From: Lachnospiraceae bacterium
GTDB lineage: Bacteria > Bacillota > Clostridia > Lachnospirales > Lachnospiraceae
Assembly (NCBI GenBank): GCA_024696945.1
Contig: JAILGF010000012.1
Coordinates: 1-64,000 of the forward strand
Reading direction: 5' to 3'
Length of the DNA: 64,000 bases
How positions within the stretch are numbered: position 1 is the stretch's first letter; each line of letters starts with the position of its first letter. Shown one piece after another: positions 27,861 through 36,344 of this stretch. The position numbers and the translations under genes were made by a program. The notes beneath the pieces were generated by a model that did no database searches, had not been told where the DNA came from, and was given only the letters and a program-made list of their open reading frames with translations.

Positions 27861-27890
27861 AAAGACCTGCCGTTTTTGGCAGGTCTTTTT
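27861..27890 (+). terminator. Terminator between ilvE and the convergent AraC gene
   Basis: AAAGACCTGCC (27861-27871) pairs perfectly with GGCAGGTCTTT (27878-27888) across six bases, with T residues on the plus strand and a shorter T-rich tract on the minus strand. It may serve both genes. Confidence 0.92.
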
Positions 27891-27894
27891 CAAT

Positions 27895-28860
27895 TTAGGC
27901 TTCATCCGGTTTAACATAGCCCTTAAATGTTATCGGTTCATCCTCCGGTACATTATATACCTTCTCAAAGGTATTTCTTTCACGAAGCTCCCTATATTCT
28001 GAAGGCGTACAATTTTTAAGCTTTTTAAACATCCGGTTAAAGGTTGATATGCTTGGAAATCCGCATCTGATAGAAACATCGGTTATTTTTAAGGAAGGAT
28101 TGATCAACAGCTCCTCCGCAACCTTAATTCTTTTATAGCACAGGTAATCATAGAAGGTTGTGTTTGCAAATTGCTTGAACAGCCTTGTGAAATGAAATTT
28201 GGAGTAACCTGTAAGCTCAGCTGCATATTCCAAAGTGATGTCTTCAAAATAATGTGAATCGATATAAGTGAAGAGTGAATTGAATTTATTCATGTATTCG
28301 CTCTGTTTATAATCTGATTTTGAAGGTGTTGTCATCAGCTTATCCATTCTGTCCTGACCGAGAATGGCAAAGAAATAAAGGATTTCCGAGTACATTCTAA
28401 GCTCCCACATCGGTTCCTCGGTAAAATATATTTCTGCCATTCTATCGATGCAATCAAGGTATTTTGTAATCGTATCCGGGGCATTATTCTTATTGATAAG
28501 AACAGCTGACGTAAAAAACGGAAGAAATGAAGAAAAACTCTTGATCTTTGATACACAGTCAAGATCGAAGAGGCAGATATAACGTTCGCCTTCCTCAGGA
28601 GCAATGGTTTCATGAAGTTCTCCGGAAGGTATTACGATTATATCTCCGGGCCTAAGAACATATTTTACGTCGTGTATAACAAGAGTATAAATATTGGTAA
28701 TGGGAGCCACAATTTCAACAGCAGAGTGCCAATGACATTCAAAACTTCTTGAAATATCGTTTTTCCACATTCTTACATTTGAACCACGGACAAAGTCAAC
28801 TCTTTCTCTGTCACCCTCAACCTCTCGATGGTAAGTTCTGTTAAATGTATCAACTATCAT
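27895..28860 (-). CDS. AraC-family transcriptional regulator
   Basis: The 321-residue protein has an N-terminal cupin-type ligand domain (VLRPGDIIVIPSGELHE near residues 60-90) and a C-terminal pair of helix-turn-helices (about 205-305) with the AraC signature ending in 'CGFPSISTFNRMFKKLKNCTPSEYRE'-like spacing. The start at 28860 has AAGGGGA four bases upstream; an ATG further upstream at 28938 has none. It is divergent from the importer genes at 29092-32927, and direct repeats suited to AraC proteins lie between them, so it likely activates that operon in response to a sugar. The ligand is unknown. Confidence 0.9.
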   Translation of the reverse strand: MIVDTFNRTYHREVEGDRERVDFVRGSNVRMWKNDISRSFECHWHSAVEIVAPITNIYTLVIHDVKYVLRPGDIIVIPSGELHETIAPEEGERYICLFDLDCVSKIKSFSSFLPFFTSAVLINKNNAPDTITKYLDCIDRMAEIYFTEEPMWELRMYSEILYFFAILGQDRMDKLMTTPSKSDYKQSEYMNKFNSLFTYIDSHYFEDITLEYAAELTGYSKFHFTRLFKQFANTTFYDYLCYKRIKVAEELLINPSLKITDVSIRCGFPSISTFNRMFKKLKNCTPSEYRELRERNTFEKVYNVPEDEPITFKGYVKPDEA

Positions 28861-28950
28861 ATAAATCCCCTTACAATTAAACTTATCAAATGTTGCTATC
28901 AGTATATCACATATTTTCATTTTTGTAAATAGTAACAATTATTAACTACG

Positions 28951-29027
28951 AAAACGATATACTCCGCAATAAATAAGAAGCTTAATCGCAATAAAACGAT
29001 AGCGGACTATTTTGCTTTTAATATAAT
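28951..29027 (+). promoter_or_regulatory. Promoter region with AraC-type direct repeats for the LplB/YtcP/LplA operon
   Basis: CGCAATAAA occurs at 28965-28973 and again at 28987-28995, 22 bases apart or two helical turns. AAAACGATA occurs at 28951-28959 and 28993-29001. A -10 box TATAAT lies at 29022-29027 with a poor -35. That is a typical activator-dependent layout next to an AraC gene. Confidence 0.55.
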
Positions 29028-29091
29028 ATTAATAAAAATGAATTTCAATTTAGAAATAATTTGTTTATTTTTATGAAAAAAGAGGTTCAAA

Positions 29092-30081
29092 ATGGCAAAA
29101 TCTAAGGATAAAGAGGTTACAAATTCTGAGACAAAAATCAAGATTAAAACCAGAATTAGCTTCAAGACCAGCTTTAAAAAATATTGGCAGTTATACGTAT
29201 TGCTTTTGATACCGATCGTATATTTCCTGGTTTTTAAGTATGGTCCAATGGAATACATCATTACGGCATTTAAGAAGTATAAGATGAATACGTCCGTTTG
29301 GGATATGGGATGGGCCGTGAACAAGAAAAAGGAAACCGATATTTTATTCCATTTCAAGGAGGCATTCCAGGACAAACTGTTCTTAAAGGCTTTAAAGAAC
29401 ACAATTGTTCTGAACTTCCTGGATCTTCTGGTAGGCTTCCCGGCACCTATCATTTTTGCACTTATACTTAACGAACTCGTCTTTAAGAAATTCAAAAAAA
29501 CCGTTCAGACCATAGCATATATGCCTCATTTCCTTTCCTGGGTTATCATATACAGCCTTTCTTTAAAGGTTTTTGCAACAGATGACGGTATTCTGAACAT
29601 GCTTATAACAAAGCTTGGCGGAGAAGCCGTGCCTTTCCTGACCAATGAGACTTTGTGGGTTGTAACTTATGTATTCCTTGGCGTATGGCAGAACTTTGGA
29701 TGGGGTTCCATTGTGTATCTTGCTGCAATCGCAGGTATTAATCCTGAACTATACGAAGCAGCTTCGGTTGACGGTGCCGGAAGATTTAAAAAAATGTGGC
29801 ATATTACACTACCGGGAATCAAGCCTACAATAGTCGTACTTCTTATTATGAACCTCGGAAATATCCTGGGAGGCGGATTTGACAGACCGTACGCATTACA
29901 GAACAGTATGGTACTTGATAAAGCCGAAGTTATATCTACCTACGTTTACAAAAAAGGTATTTTGGGAGCCAAATATGAATTGACCACCGCGGTTGGTCTT
30001 TTCCAATCCTTAGTCGGTGTTGCATTCCTGCTTACAGCCAACTTCATATCAAGAAAGTTGGGCGAAAGGGGGATTTGGTAA
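29092..30081 (+). CDS. Sugar ABC transporter permease (LplB type)
   Basis: The 329-residue permease has a charged N-terminal tail and the LplB-type opening 'PIVYFLVFKYGPMEYIITAFKKY'-like region near residues 43-65. The coupling loop is EAASVDGAGRFKKMWHITLP. Proteins of this type pair with YtcP/LplC and an LplA lipoprotein to import oligo- or polysaccharide fragments, often rhamnogalacturonan or mannan pieces. AGAGG lies upstream of the ATG. It heads an operon facing the AraC regulator. No ATPase gene is present. Confidence 0.9.
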   Translation: MAKSKDKEVTNSETKIKIKTRISFKTSFKKYWQLYVLLLIPIVYFLVFKYGPMEYIITAFKKYKMNTSVWDMGWAVNKKKETDILFHFKEAFQDKLFLKALKNTIVLNFLDLLVGFPAPIIFALILNELVFKKFKKTVQTIAYMPHFLSWVIIYSLSLKVFATDDGILNMLITKLGGEAVPFLTNETLWVVTYVFLGVWQNFGWGSIVYLAAIAGINPELYEAASVDGAGRFKKMWHITLPGIKPTIVVLLIMNLGNILGGGFDRPYALQNSMVLDKAEVISTYVYKKGILGAKYELTTAVGLFQSLVGVAFLLTANFISRKLGERGIW

Positions 30082-30082
30082 C

Positions 30083-30155
30083 TGTCGCAAGGAGGGGCCC
30101 GCTGCGAAGCAGTGGGAAGATGCCTTGTGACACGGACCCATCCCGAAGGGATGGG
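30083..30155 (+). other. Structured intercistronic RNA element with two GAA-loop hairpins
   Basis: Between the two permeases, TGTCGCAAGG (30083-30092) pairs with CCTTGTGACA (30123-30132) over 10 bp with one G-U pair. It encloses a hairpin CCCGCTGC-GAA-GCAGTGGG (30098-30116). A second hairpin CCCATCCC-GAA-GGGATGGG (30137-30155) follows. Both have three-base GAA loops closed by C-G, a very stable class. There is no T run, so it is more likely an mRNA-stability or translation element than a terminator. Confidence 0.6.
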
Positions 30156-30185
30156 GTAAAAATGTCAAAATAGGATGGTATTACC

Positions 30186-31055
30186 ATGATAAAATCAGCA
30201 AAAACACGCCGCGGCGACAGGATATTTGTTATAATCTGTATTTTTGTTTCGGCAATATGTCTTATCCCGATGCTCAACCTGGCTGCAAGATCACTTTCAA
30301 GCACGGGAGCTCTTGTAAGACATGAGGTTTCGATTTTTCCTAAAGGACTTAACTTTACGGCATATGAGTATGTATTTGGAAATGCCAAATATGTAAGATC
30401 GTTCTTCTGGACAGCCCTGCTTACATTGATCTGTACGGTTGTTTCGCTTACTATGACCGCAATCTGTGCATATCCTCTCATTTTCCATAAGCTGAGGGGC
30501 AGGGGCTTAATCAACGTCCTTATAACAATAACCATGTTCTTCAACGCGGGTACAATTCCGAATTACCTGCTTATGAAGAAACTTGATCTTTTAAACAACG
30601 CATTGGTTCTGATAATTCCGAGCTGTTTGTCCGTATATAACATGATAATAATGAGAAGCTTTTTCTACGGTATCCCGGATTCCCTTCGTGAGTCGGCTGA
30701 GATAGACGGAGCCAATTACTTTACGATATTGTTAAAGATATACATACCGCTTTCAAAACCGGTATTTGCTACTCTGGCACTGTTTTATGCGGTAGGGCGT
30801 TGGAACGGTTATTCGGATGCGCTGATGTATATTAACAACAAGCGCGAAGATCTCTATCCTTTACAGTATTATCTTTATACCATACTTAAGAGCCAGTCGG
30901 ATCTTTCGGCACAGGAAGGTTTCTCGACTCCGGGTCTCAATGAAACCATTAAGTCTGCGATAGTAATGTTTTCAACAGTTCCTATACTGGTAATCTACCC
31001 GTTTCTGCAAAGATATTTCATTCACGGCGTAACACTTGGTGCAGTAAAAGAATAA
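30186..31055 (+). CDS. Carbohydrate ABC transporter permease (YtcP/LplC type)
   Basis: The 289-residue permease completes the pair with the LplB-type protein. The short basic N terminus, six spans and the coupling loop ESAEIDGANYFTILLKIYIP are family-typical. The C terminus ends in QRYFIHGVTLGAVKE, the usual YtcP ending. It is separated from its partner by a 104-base structured spacer rather than the usual few bases, which may set different subunit yields. AGGAT upstream of ATG 30186 is a modest ribosome binding site. Confidence 0.92.
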   Translation: MIKSAKTRRGDRIFVIICIFVSAICLIPMLNLAARSLSSTGALVRHEVSIFPKGLNFTAYEYVFGNAKYVRSFFWTALLTLICTVVSLTMTAICAYPLIFHKLRGRGLINVLITITMFFNAGTIPNYLLMKKLDLLNNALVLIIPSCLSVYNMIIMRSFFYGIPDSLRESAEIDGANYFTILLKIYIPLSKPVFATLALFYAVGRWNGYSDALMYINNKREDLYPLQYYLYTILKSQSDLSAQEGFSTPGLNETIKSAIVMFSTVPILVIYPFLQRYFIHGVTLGAVKE

Positions 31056-31076
31056 GTATAAATTTATAACGGAATA

Positions 31077-31101
31077 AGCGGATATAGGGGTAATATCCGT
31101 T
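31077..31101 (+). other. Intercistronic hairpin before the LplA-type gene
   Basis: CGGATAT (31079-31085) pairs with ATATCCG (31093-31099), extendable by two weaker pairs. There is no T run. It may protect the downstream binding-protein message. Confidence 0.35.
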
Positions 31102-31142
31102 AATTCATAAATAACAATCACTATTTATATGGAGGAAAAATC

Positions 31143-32927
31143 GTGAAAAAAGTATTAGCTTTGTTACTTGCTTTATGCATGATCCTTTCATTGGCTGCAT
31201 GTACAAAGGATGATGGCGAAAGCACACCTACACCTGCGCAGAACAATGATACAACAACACCTGCACAGAGCAACAATAATGACACAACAACAAAAACTCC
31301 CGATCCCACACCTACAGATATTCCTGTAGTTGAAATCGAGGACAAGGATGAGATCAAGGAACTCACAAACGGTCAGCTTGTTGACGGAAAGTTCCCTGAG
31401 ACAAAGCATATCACCGTAGAAGTATACGATCGTAACGGCGGAACACCCGCAAACGACAATATGTATACTGATTTCATCAAGAAGGGTATGCTTGAGAAGT
31501 ACAATGTAGAGGTTGAATTTATAGCTGTTGACCGCTGGTCAGAGGTAGAGCAGATCAACAACCTTCTTGCATCGGAAGATGCTCCCGACATCTGCTATTC
31601 ATACAGCTTCCCTACAATCCAGTCTTATGCTGATAAGGACGGTATCCTTGATATGTCAGAGTACCTTACAGACGAGTACAAAGGACTTTTCCCCAACCTT
31701 TGGAACTGGTTAGGCACGGCAGGTATCAACTATCGCAAGAATCCTCAGGACGGAACAATTATCGCTATTGAGGGAAAGAGAAACGCTACAGAACGTATCG
31801 TTACATTCGTACGTAAGGATTGGCTTGACAAGCTCGGAATCGCAGCTCCCACAACCACACAGCAGTTTGAGGATATGCTTGTTGCTTTCAAAAACAATGC
31901 AGAAACTCTTCTCGGATCTGATGCCGGTAAACTTATCTGCTACGCAGTAACTGAGGATGTTGGCTGGACAGCTGCAGGTCTTATTGAGTCGAAGATTGAC
32001 CCTAACATTTCCGATAAGGATCAGTATGTTTACGGTTTTGATGACAGAAGATTTACAATACCCGGAACAAAGGAAGCTGTTAGAATCCTTAATAAGTGGT
32101 ATAATCAGGGCCTTCTCTGGAATGATTTCGCTCTTTACGGAAGCGGTGACACCACACTTGATGATTATCTTAAGGCCGGTTATGTAGGTGCATATACACA
32201 GAACTATGACCTTGTATTCAGAAACGGTGAGGAAGGTATCAACTATACACTTTCTCAGCTCGTAGGACCTGACGCTAAGTTTGTTGCTATCGATCCTTTC
32301 GAGGATTCGAACGGAAATCATACAAAGTACCTTTACAGTGCGGTAGGATCTGACAGAAAGATTTTCTTCCCCGCAACCAATAAGGAACCCCTTGCTTGTA
32401 TGCTTTATCTTGATTTTATTTCTGACGCTGCAAACGTAGAATATCTCCAGATCGGTGATGAAGGCATCACTCATACAAAGGACGCAAACGGTGTTGTTTA
32501 TATCCAGGCAGCTGATGACGATCATGCAAGTGCTCGTCCCAATTCAAGCTATAACATCGACCTTACAATGACAACCAACGGACTTCGTCTTGCTTCTGAC
32601 GAGCTTACCATCAAGTCTATGGCTTACGGTTATGCTAACGTTGATCCCGAAGATGTTGTAAATGCGATTAATGTATCACTTAATGACGCTAAATATCCTA
32701 CATCCATAGATCTTGGAACAATTGATTCCGAAGCATCCGTAGGAGATACTCTTACCTCATATCAGAGAGCTGCATTCGATAAGTCTGTAGCAGCTCCCGT
32801 TGCTGATTTTGATTCTGTATGGGACAGCGCAATGGCTGATTACCTTGCAGCAGGCGGACAGGACATCATTGATGAGCGTCTTGAAAAGTGGACAGAAGCA
32901 TACGGTAATGCTACAATGCTTCCTTAA
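31143..32927 (+). CDS. Extracellular solute-binding lipoprotein (LplA/YtcQ type)
   Basis: The 594-residue lipoprotein has a signal peptide with lipobox LAAC (Cys20) and a Thr/Asn/Gln/Pro-rich linker to about residue 60. A solute-binding domain of the LplA/YtcQ type starts near 85 (KHITVEVYDRNGG). Translation starts at a GTG (31143) after TGGAGG. It is the third gene of the AraC-controlled operon and would deliver a saccharide to the permeases at 29092 and 30186. The substrate is not evident. A stem with weak T-rich tail follows the gene. Confidence 0.93.
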   Translation: MKKVLALLLALCMILSLAACTKDDGESTPTPAQNNDTTTPAQSNNNDTTTKTPDPTPTDIPVVEIEDKDEIKELTNGQLVDGKFPETKHITVEVYDRNGGTPANDNMYTDFIKKGMLEKYNVEVEFIAVDRWSEVEQINNLLASEDAPDICYSYSFPTIQSYADKDGILDMSEYLTDEYKGLFPNLWNWLGTAGINYRKNPQDGTIIAIEGKRNATERIVTFVRKDWLDKLGIAAPTTTQQFEDMLVAFKNNAETLLGSDAGKLICYAVTEDVGWTAAGLIESKIDPNISDKDQYVYGFDDRRFTIPGTKEAVRILNKWYNQGLLWNDFALYGSGDTTLDDYLKAGYVGAYTQNYDLVFRNGEEGINYTLSQLVGPDAKFVAIDPFEDSNGNHTKYLYSAVGSDRKIFFPATNKEPLACMLYLDFISDAANVEYLQIGDEGITHTKDANGVVYIQAADDDHASARPNSSYNIDLTMTTNGLRLASDELTIKSMAYGYANVDPEDVVNAINVSLNDAKYPTSIDLGTIDSEASVGDTLTSYQRAAFDKSVAAPVADFDSVWDSAMADYLAAGGQDIIDERLEKWTEAYGNATMLP

Positions 32928-32966
32928 TGAGAGTTACTTTTTTCTAAATAATCTTTAACCGGAACA

Positions 32967-33017
32967 CGAGGGCGGATCCTGATAATTTCAGAGTCTGCCC
33001 TCGCGGCATTTAATTTA
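32967..33017 (+). terminator. Probable terminator after the LplA-type gene
   Basis: CGAGGGCGGA (32967-32976) pairs with TCTGCCCTCG (32994-33003) with one G-U pair and a 17-base loop. The downstream T-rich tract is imperfect. Confidence 0.6.
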
Positions 33018-33065
33018 TTTTAGCAAAATTAAGCAATAATTGAAAAGAAAATACGTTTAAATCGA

Positions 33066-33094
33066 TTGATATTTTAAAAAGAATATAGTACACT
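33066..33094 (+). promoter_or_regulatory. Promoter of the SGNH hydrolase gene
   Basis: TTGATA (33066-33071) and TACACT (33089-33094) have a 17-base spacer. The -10 region shares TATRGTANACTTAAT with sites before the genes at 43438 and 54130. Confidence 0.6.
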
Positions 33095-33125
33095 TAATTC
33101 AATATATATAGTGGAGGTAGTAACA

Positions 33126-34910
33126 ATGCCAGGACCAGTTGCACCGAAGGATCCGGTTAAGAAAAGACCGGCAATATATCTAATGTATGATAAGCAGATT
33201 TTTGCAAATCCGTTTAAGGACGGAACCGGTGTCTGCTTCCTTTTTATGGATGACGGCAGAATGCCTGCTATGGCAAATATGGTAGGCGGAGTCGAGGACG
33301 AAGAAATACTGAAAATGTTAGGAAAGACCGAGGACTTTAAGAAGCTTGTTTACGGAATCGGTGTTTCAATGATAAATGAACAGAAGGTGGATGGTGAATT
33401 CGTTCTCCAGATGTACGGAAAAAGCGATACCTACAACAGCGGAACCTCGCTTAAAACCAGACTTTCCTCCGACGGAACCGAATACCTAATACCTTTAGGA
33501 GAGGTAGAATGGGGTAATGATGATGACCGTATCGGCCAGATACGTTTTCACTTTGATAAAGCAGAATTCCCTGCTACCGTAATGGTTAAGATGTATCTTA
33601 ACGACGGATATACGGCACCTGAATTTGTTCCTTCAGATCCGGTCGACGTAAATTCGGACAGATATAAGGAACTTATAGCTCAGTCGCTTGTATCTATGGG
33701 AAATTATGAAAGATTAAAGAAGGCTATAGAAAAGGCTAAATCAGGCGGTTCGGTTAAAATGGCTTTCATAGGCGGTTCTATTACACAGGGAGCCGGTGCA
33801 ACTCCGATTAATGCCGAGTGCTATGCATTTAAGACCTACAAGGCATTTGACGAGCTTTTTGCCAAGAATCATAACACTGAATATATCAAAGCCGGTGTGG
33901 GCGGAACACCTTCAGAGTTTGGTATTGTAAGATTTGACAGGGATATATTAAGGGACGGATATTTCCTTGACGGTTCAAAATCCTCAGAGCCTAACAGAAA
34001 TCCTGATATAGCAATAGTTGAATTCGCCGTAAATGACGAAGGCGATGAGACGAAGGGCAAGTGCTTCGAGGGACTTATAAGACGTTTCCTTGAAATGGAG
34101 AATATGCCTGCAGTTATCGTAATCTTCAGCGTATTCATAGATGATTACAACCTTCAGGAGAGACTTTCACCCATAGGATTCCACTATGAGATTCCCATGG
34201 TAAGCGCAAAGAATGCCGTAACAGATCAATTCTATATGTCAAAGGAACAGGGCAGGATCATTACCAAGGATCAGTATTTCTATGACAGATATCATCCGAC
34301 AAATCTTGGCCATACAATTATGGCTGACTGTATAATCAATCTGATAAAGAAGGTTGCTGAAGCAGATGCTGCGGTTCCTTATAAATTACCCGAATCGCCC
34401 AAAATGTCCGATTCTTTTGAATATGTGAGTCTAATAACAATAGGTGCGGATTCAAAAGACCTTGCCGGCGGGAAATATGTCGGAACAGGAACAACCGGAG
34501 AAGACAATATGGGTAACTCCTGGTCAATAAGCAATTTCGACCTCGGTGACTTTACAGAAAAAGATGATGCTTCGCAATATGCAGAACGTGATTTTGACCT
34601 GTTTGGAACCATGCAGTTCCCTGACAACAGAAGACATGTATCGGGCTCAACCCCCCTAAGCTTTGACACGGAAAGCAAACTGTTAATGGTAGTAACTAAG
34701 GATTCTGCGGCTCCCGATGAAGGAAATGCCGATATTTTCGTTGACGGAGAACTTGTAAAGACCGTTGATCCTCGTGAAATCGGTTGGACCCACTGTAATG
34801 CAATGATCATTTTTAATAATGATACCAAAGCAAAACACAATGTAAAGATTGCTATGCATCCCGGTGACGAAGACAAGAAATTCACAATTTTAGCATTTGG
34901 TATAAGATAA
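33126..34910 (+). CDS. SGNH/GDSL-family hydrolase, probable carbohydrate esterase
   Basis: The 594-residue protein has no signal peptide. A beta-rich N-terminal region (about 1-185) precedes an SGNH hydrolase domain (about 205-415) with the nucleophile Ser218 in FIGGSITQG, oxyanion residues in GVGGT and Asn303 of FAVNDE, and Asp387/His390 in YDRYHPTNLGH. A C-terminal beta-sandwich completes it. The start at ATG 33126 is fixed by GGAGG eight bases upstream. Enzymes of this kind often remove acetyl groups from glycans. Placement directly after a saccharide importer supports that, but the ester substrate is inferred. Confidence 0.85.
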   Translation: MPGPVAPKDPVKKRPAIYLMYDKQIFANPFKDGTGVCFLFMDDGRMPAMANMVGGVEDEEILKMLGKTEDFKKLVYGIGVSMINEQKVDGEFVLQMYGKSDTYNSGTSLKTRLSSDGTEYLIPLGEVEWGNDDDRIGQIRFHFDKAEFPATVMVKMYLNDGYTAPEFVPSDPVDVNSDRYKELIAQSLVSMGNYERLKKAIEKAKSGGSVKMAFIGGSITQGAGATPINAECYAFKTYKAFDELFAKNHNTEYIKAGVGGTPSEFGIVRFDRDILRDGYFLDGSKSSEPNRNPDIAIVEFAVNDEGDETKGKCFEGLIRRFLEMENMPAVIVIFSVFIDDYNLQERLSPIGFHYEIPMVSAKNAVTDQFYMSKEQGRIITKDQYFYDRYHPTNLGHTIMADCIINLIKKVAEADAAVPYKLPESPKMSDSFEYVSLITIGADSKDLAGGKYVGTGTTGEDNMGNSWSISNFDLGDFTEKDDASQYAERDFDLFGTMQFPDNRRHVSGSTPLSFDTESKLLMVVTKDSAAPDEGNADIFVDGELVKTVDPREIGWTHCNAMIIFNNDTKAKHNVKIAMHPGDEDKKFTILAFGIR

Positions 34911-34917
34911 AAAATTT

Positions 34918-34953
34918 AAGGCATGTCCAAATACACATGGCATGCCTTTTTGT
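34918..34953 (+). terminator. Terminator after the SGNH hydrolase gene
   Basis: AAGGCATG (34918-34925) pairs with CATGCCTT (34941-34948), with a partially paired inner loop, and runs into a T-rich tract. Confidence 0.85.
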
Positions 34954-34999
34954 TATAAATCTTTAAAGCGAAAAATAGTATGATAATATGGTATTCTAA

Positions 35000-35028
35000 T
35001 TGACTATAATGGGCTCATTTGCTATAAT
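35000..35028 (+). promoter_or_regulatory. Strong TGn-extended promoter of the ECF-S/HD-GYP locus
   Basis: TTGACT (35000-35005) and TATAAT (35023-35028) have a 17-base spacer and TG at 35020-35021. This is the best sigma-A match in the window and shows that the interrupted locus is still expected to be transcribed. Confidence 0.82.
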
Positions 35029-35096
35029 ATATAGTTAATCGATGGACTGGATTAAAAGAGGTATTGTGGTTTTAATAATTTGGAAGCTATATAGGG

Positions 35097-35498
35097 ATGA
35101 AGAATTGGAAAACCTGGAAAATTGTTCTTTTTATAGCGTTATGTATCTGCATGAATATAGGAGGAAAAATATTGGCCGTATGGTTGGAATTGCCGTTGTG
35201 GGCGGATTCCTTTGGTACGGTTCTGTGTGCATATGTGGCAGGCCCTATTTGCGGTGCTATGGTGGGACTTACGGGAAATGTGGCGTATAGTGTCGTTAGT
35301 TCAGTTTCTGCAGCCTATACGATTACAAGTATCGCATTAGGAATTATTGTCGGTATTGCAGCAAAAAAGAATTGGTTTGAACGGTTGTACGGCTTTATGA
35401 AGGTCGCTTCCCTTACTATGATAACCGCATTGGTCGTATCAGTGCCCGTGAACATAATCCTTTCTGCAGGTTCTACCGGCAACAAATGGGGCGATTGA
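35097..35498 (+). CDS. ECF-S-like membrane domain (first segment of interrupted sensor gene)
   Basis: The 133 codons encode a hydrophobic protein resembling ECF transporter S components used as sensor domains. It has a WADSFGTVLCAYVAGPICGA segment near residues 35-54 and about four to five membrane spans. The frame stops at TGA (35496-35498) inside the domain (GNKWGD, then stop). Immediately after, the same frame continues with the expected remaining spans (VINYLLDKEWP onward), so this is not a natural end. No good ribosome binding site precedes ATG 35097, and no alternative start is better. Confidence 0.6.
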   Translation: MKNWKTWKIVLFIALCICMNIGGKILAVWLELPLWADSFGTVLCAYVAGPICGAMVGLTGNVAYSVVSSVSAAYTITSIALGIIVGIAAKKNWFERLYGFMKVASLTMITALVVSVPVNIILSAGSTGNKWGD

Positions 35499-35537
35499 GT
35501 AATCAATTACCTTCTTGATAAAGAATGGCCGAGCCTA

Positions 35538-36338
35538 TTGTGCTATATTTTAGGACAGCTCGCCATAGAGTTTGTCGACAAAATGCTTACCATAGCCGTC
35601 ATATACCTGATTATTTGGATCAACAACCTTCGACATAACAGGAACAATGAAAAGACTGCAGCAAAGAGCAGTGCTGCAAGTACTGTTATAGCATTGTGCG
35701 TTTTACTTGGAATGTCGGCACCTGTAAATGTCAAGGCTGACACTTCATCCGAAGCGATAGATTATAATGATTATGTAAAAACCGTGTATAGCAGCAATAA
35801 TGGCTTGCCTTGCGGTGAAGCCAATGATATTGCCCAGACTAATGACGGTGTACTTTGGATCGGTACGTATGCCGGACTGTACCGCTATAATGGACGGGAA
35901 TTCCGCTGGATAGATAATTATGAATCCGTAAAGAACGTAAACTGCCTTTATGTGGATGAGGAAGGTCGTCTTTGGATCGGAACAAATGATAACGGACTTT
36001 CAATCGTCATACGTGAAAAGATAGTAAACGTAATCGACATGTCCAGTGGGCTTCCGTCAAATTCCGTGCGCTGCATAACCCGTGCTTCTGACGGATACTA
36101 TTATATCGGGACCACCAGCAGTCTGCAGGTCCTTATGATGAACAATGGACTTAAGGCTGCCTTTACACTTCCCGATGTCAACTATGCCGACAGTATATCA
36201 GCAGATGAGCTTGGTCATGTGGCAACCATCGCCTCTGACGGACGCTTGTTCTTGCTTAAAAAGGGTGAAGTCCTGACTTCGCTGCAACTGGATGACGAAC
36301 TTGAACTGTTTAACTGCTGTGCCTTTGCGCCTGACTGA
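35538..36338 (+). CDS. End of ECF-S-like domain plus first Reg_prop blades (middle segment of interrupted gene)
   Basis: The segment is in the same frame as the first. It holds the last spans of the ECF-S-like region (to about 35640), a linker with a further hydrophobic stretch, and then the first beta-propeller blades with repeats such as DGVLWIGTYAGLYRY and EGRLWIGTNDNGL. It ends at TGA 36336-36338 within a blade (FAPD, then stop, then TLMVGTS). The nominal start at TTG 35538 has no ribosome binding site; a later ATG at 35583 also lacks one. It is only a coding segment of the larger locus. Confidence 0.5.
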   Translation: MCYILGQLAIEFVDKMLTIAVIYLIIWINNLRHNRNNEKTAAKSSAASTVIALCVLLGMSAPVNVKADTSSEAIDYNDYVKTVYSSNNGLPCGEANDIAQTNDGVLWIGTYAGLYRYNGREFRWIDNYESVKNVNCLYVDEEGRLWIGTNDNGLSIVIREKIVNVIDMSSGLPSNSVRCITRASDGYYYIGTTSSLQVLMMNNGLKAAFTLPDVNYADSISADELGHVATIASDGRLFLLKKGEVLTSLQLDDELELFNCCAFAPD

Positions 36339-36344
36339 ACGCTT

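Noticed and set aside
35042-35290. 82-codon frame overlapping the ECF-S-like segment
   Set aside because: It is out of frame with a clearly protein-like hydrophobic domain, has no ribosome binding site and starts only a few bases after the predicted transcription start.
35496-36338. UGA recoded as Trp or selenocysteine, or a code with UGA as Gly
   Set aside because: Several other genes end in TGA at sensible positions, there is no obvious SECIS-like hairpin, and the blade alignment expects Gly rather than Trp or Cys at the second site. Genome-wide recoding is therefore unlikely, though local readthrough is left open.
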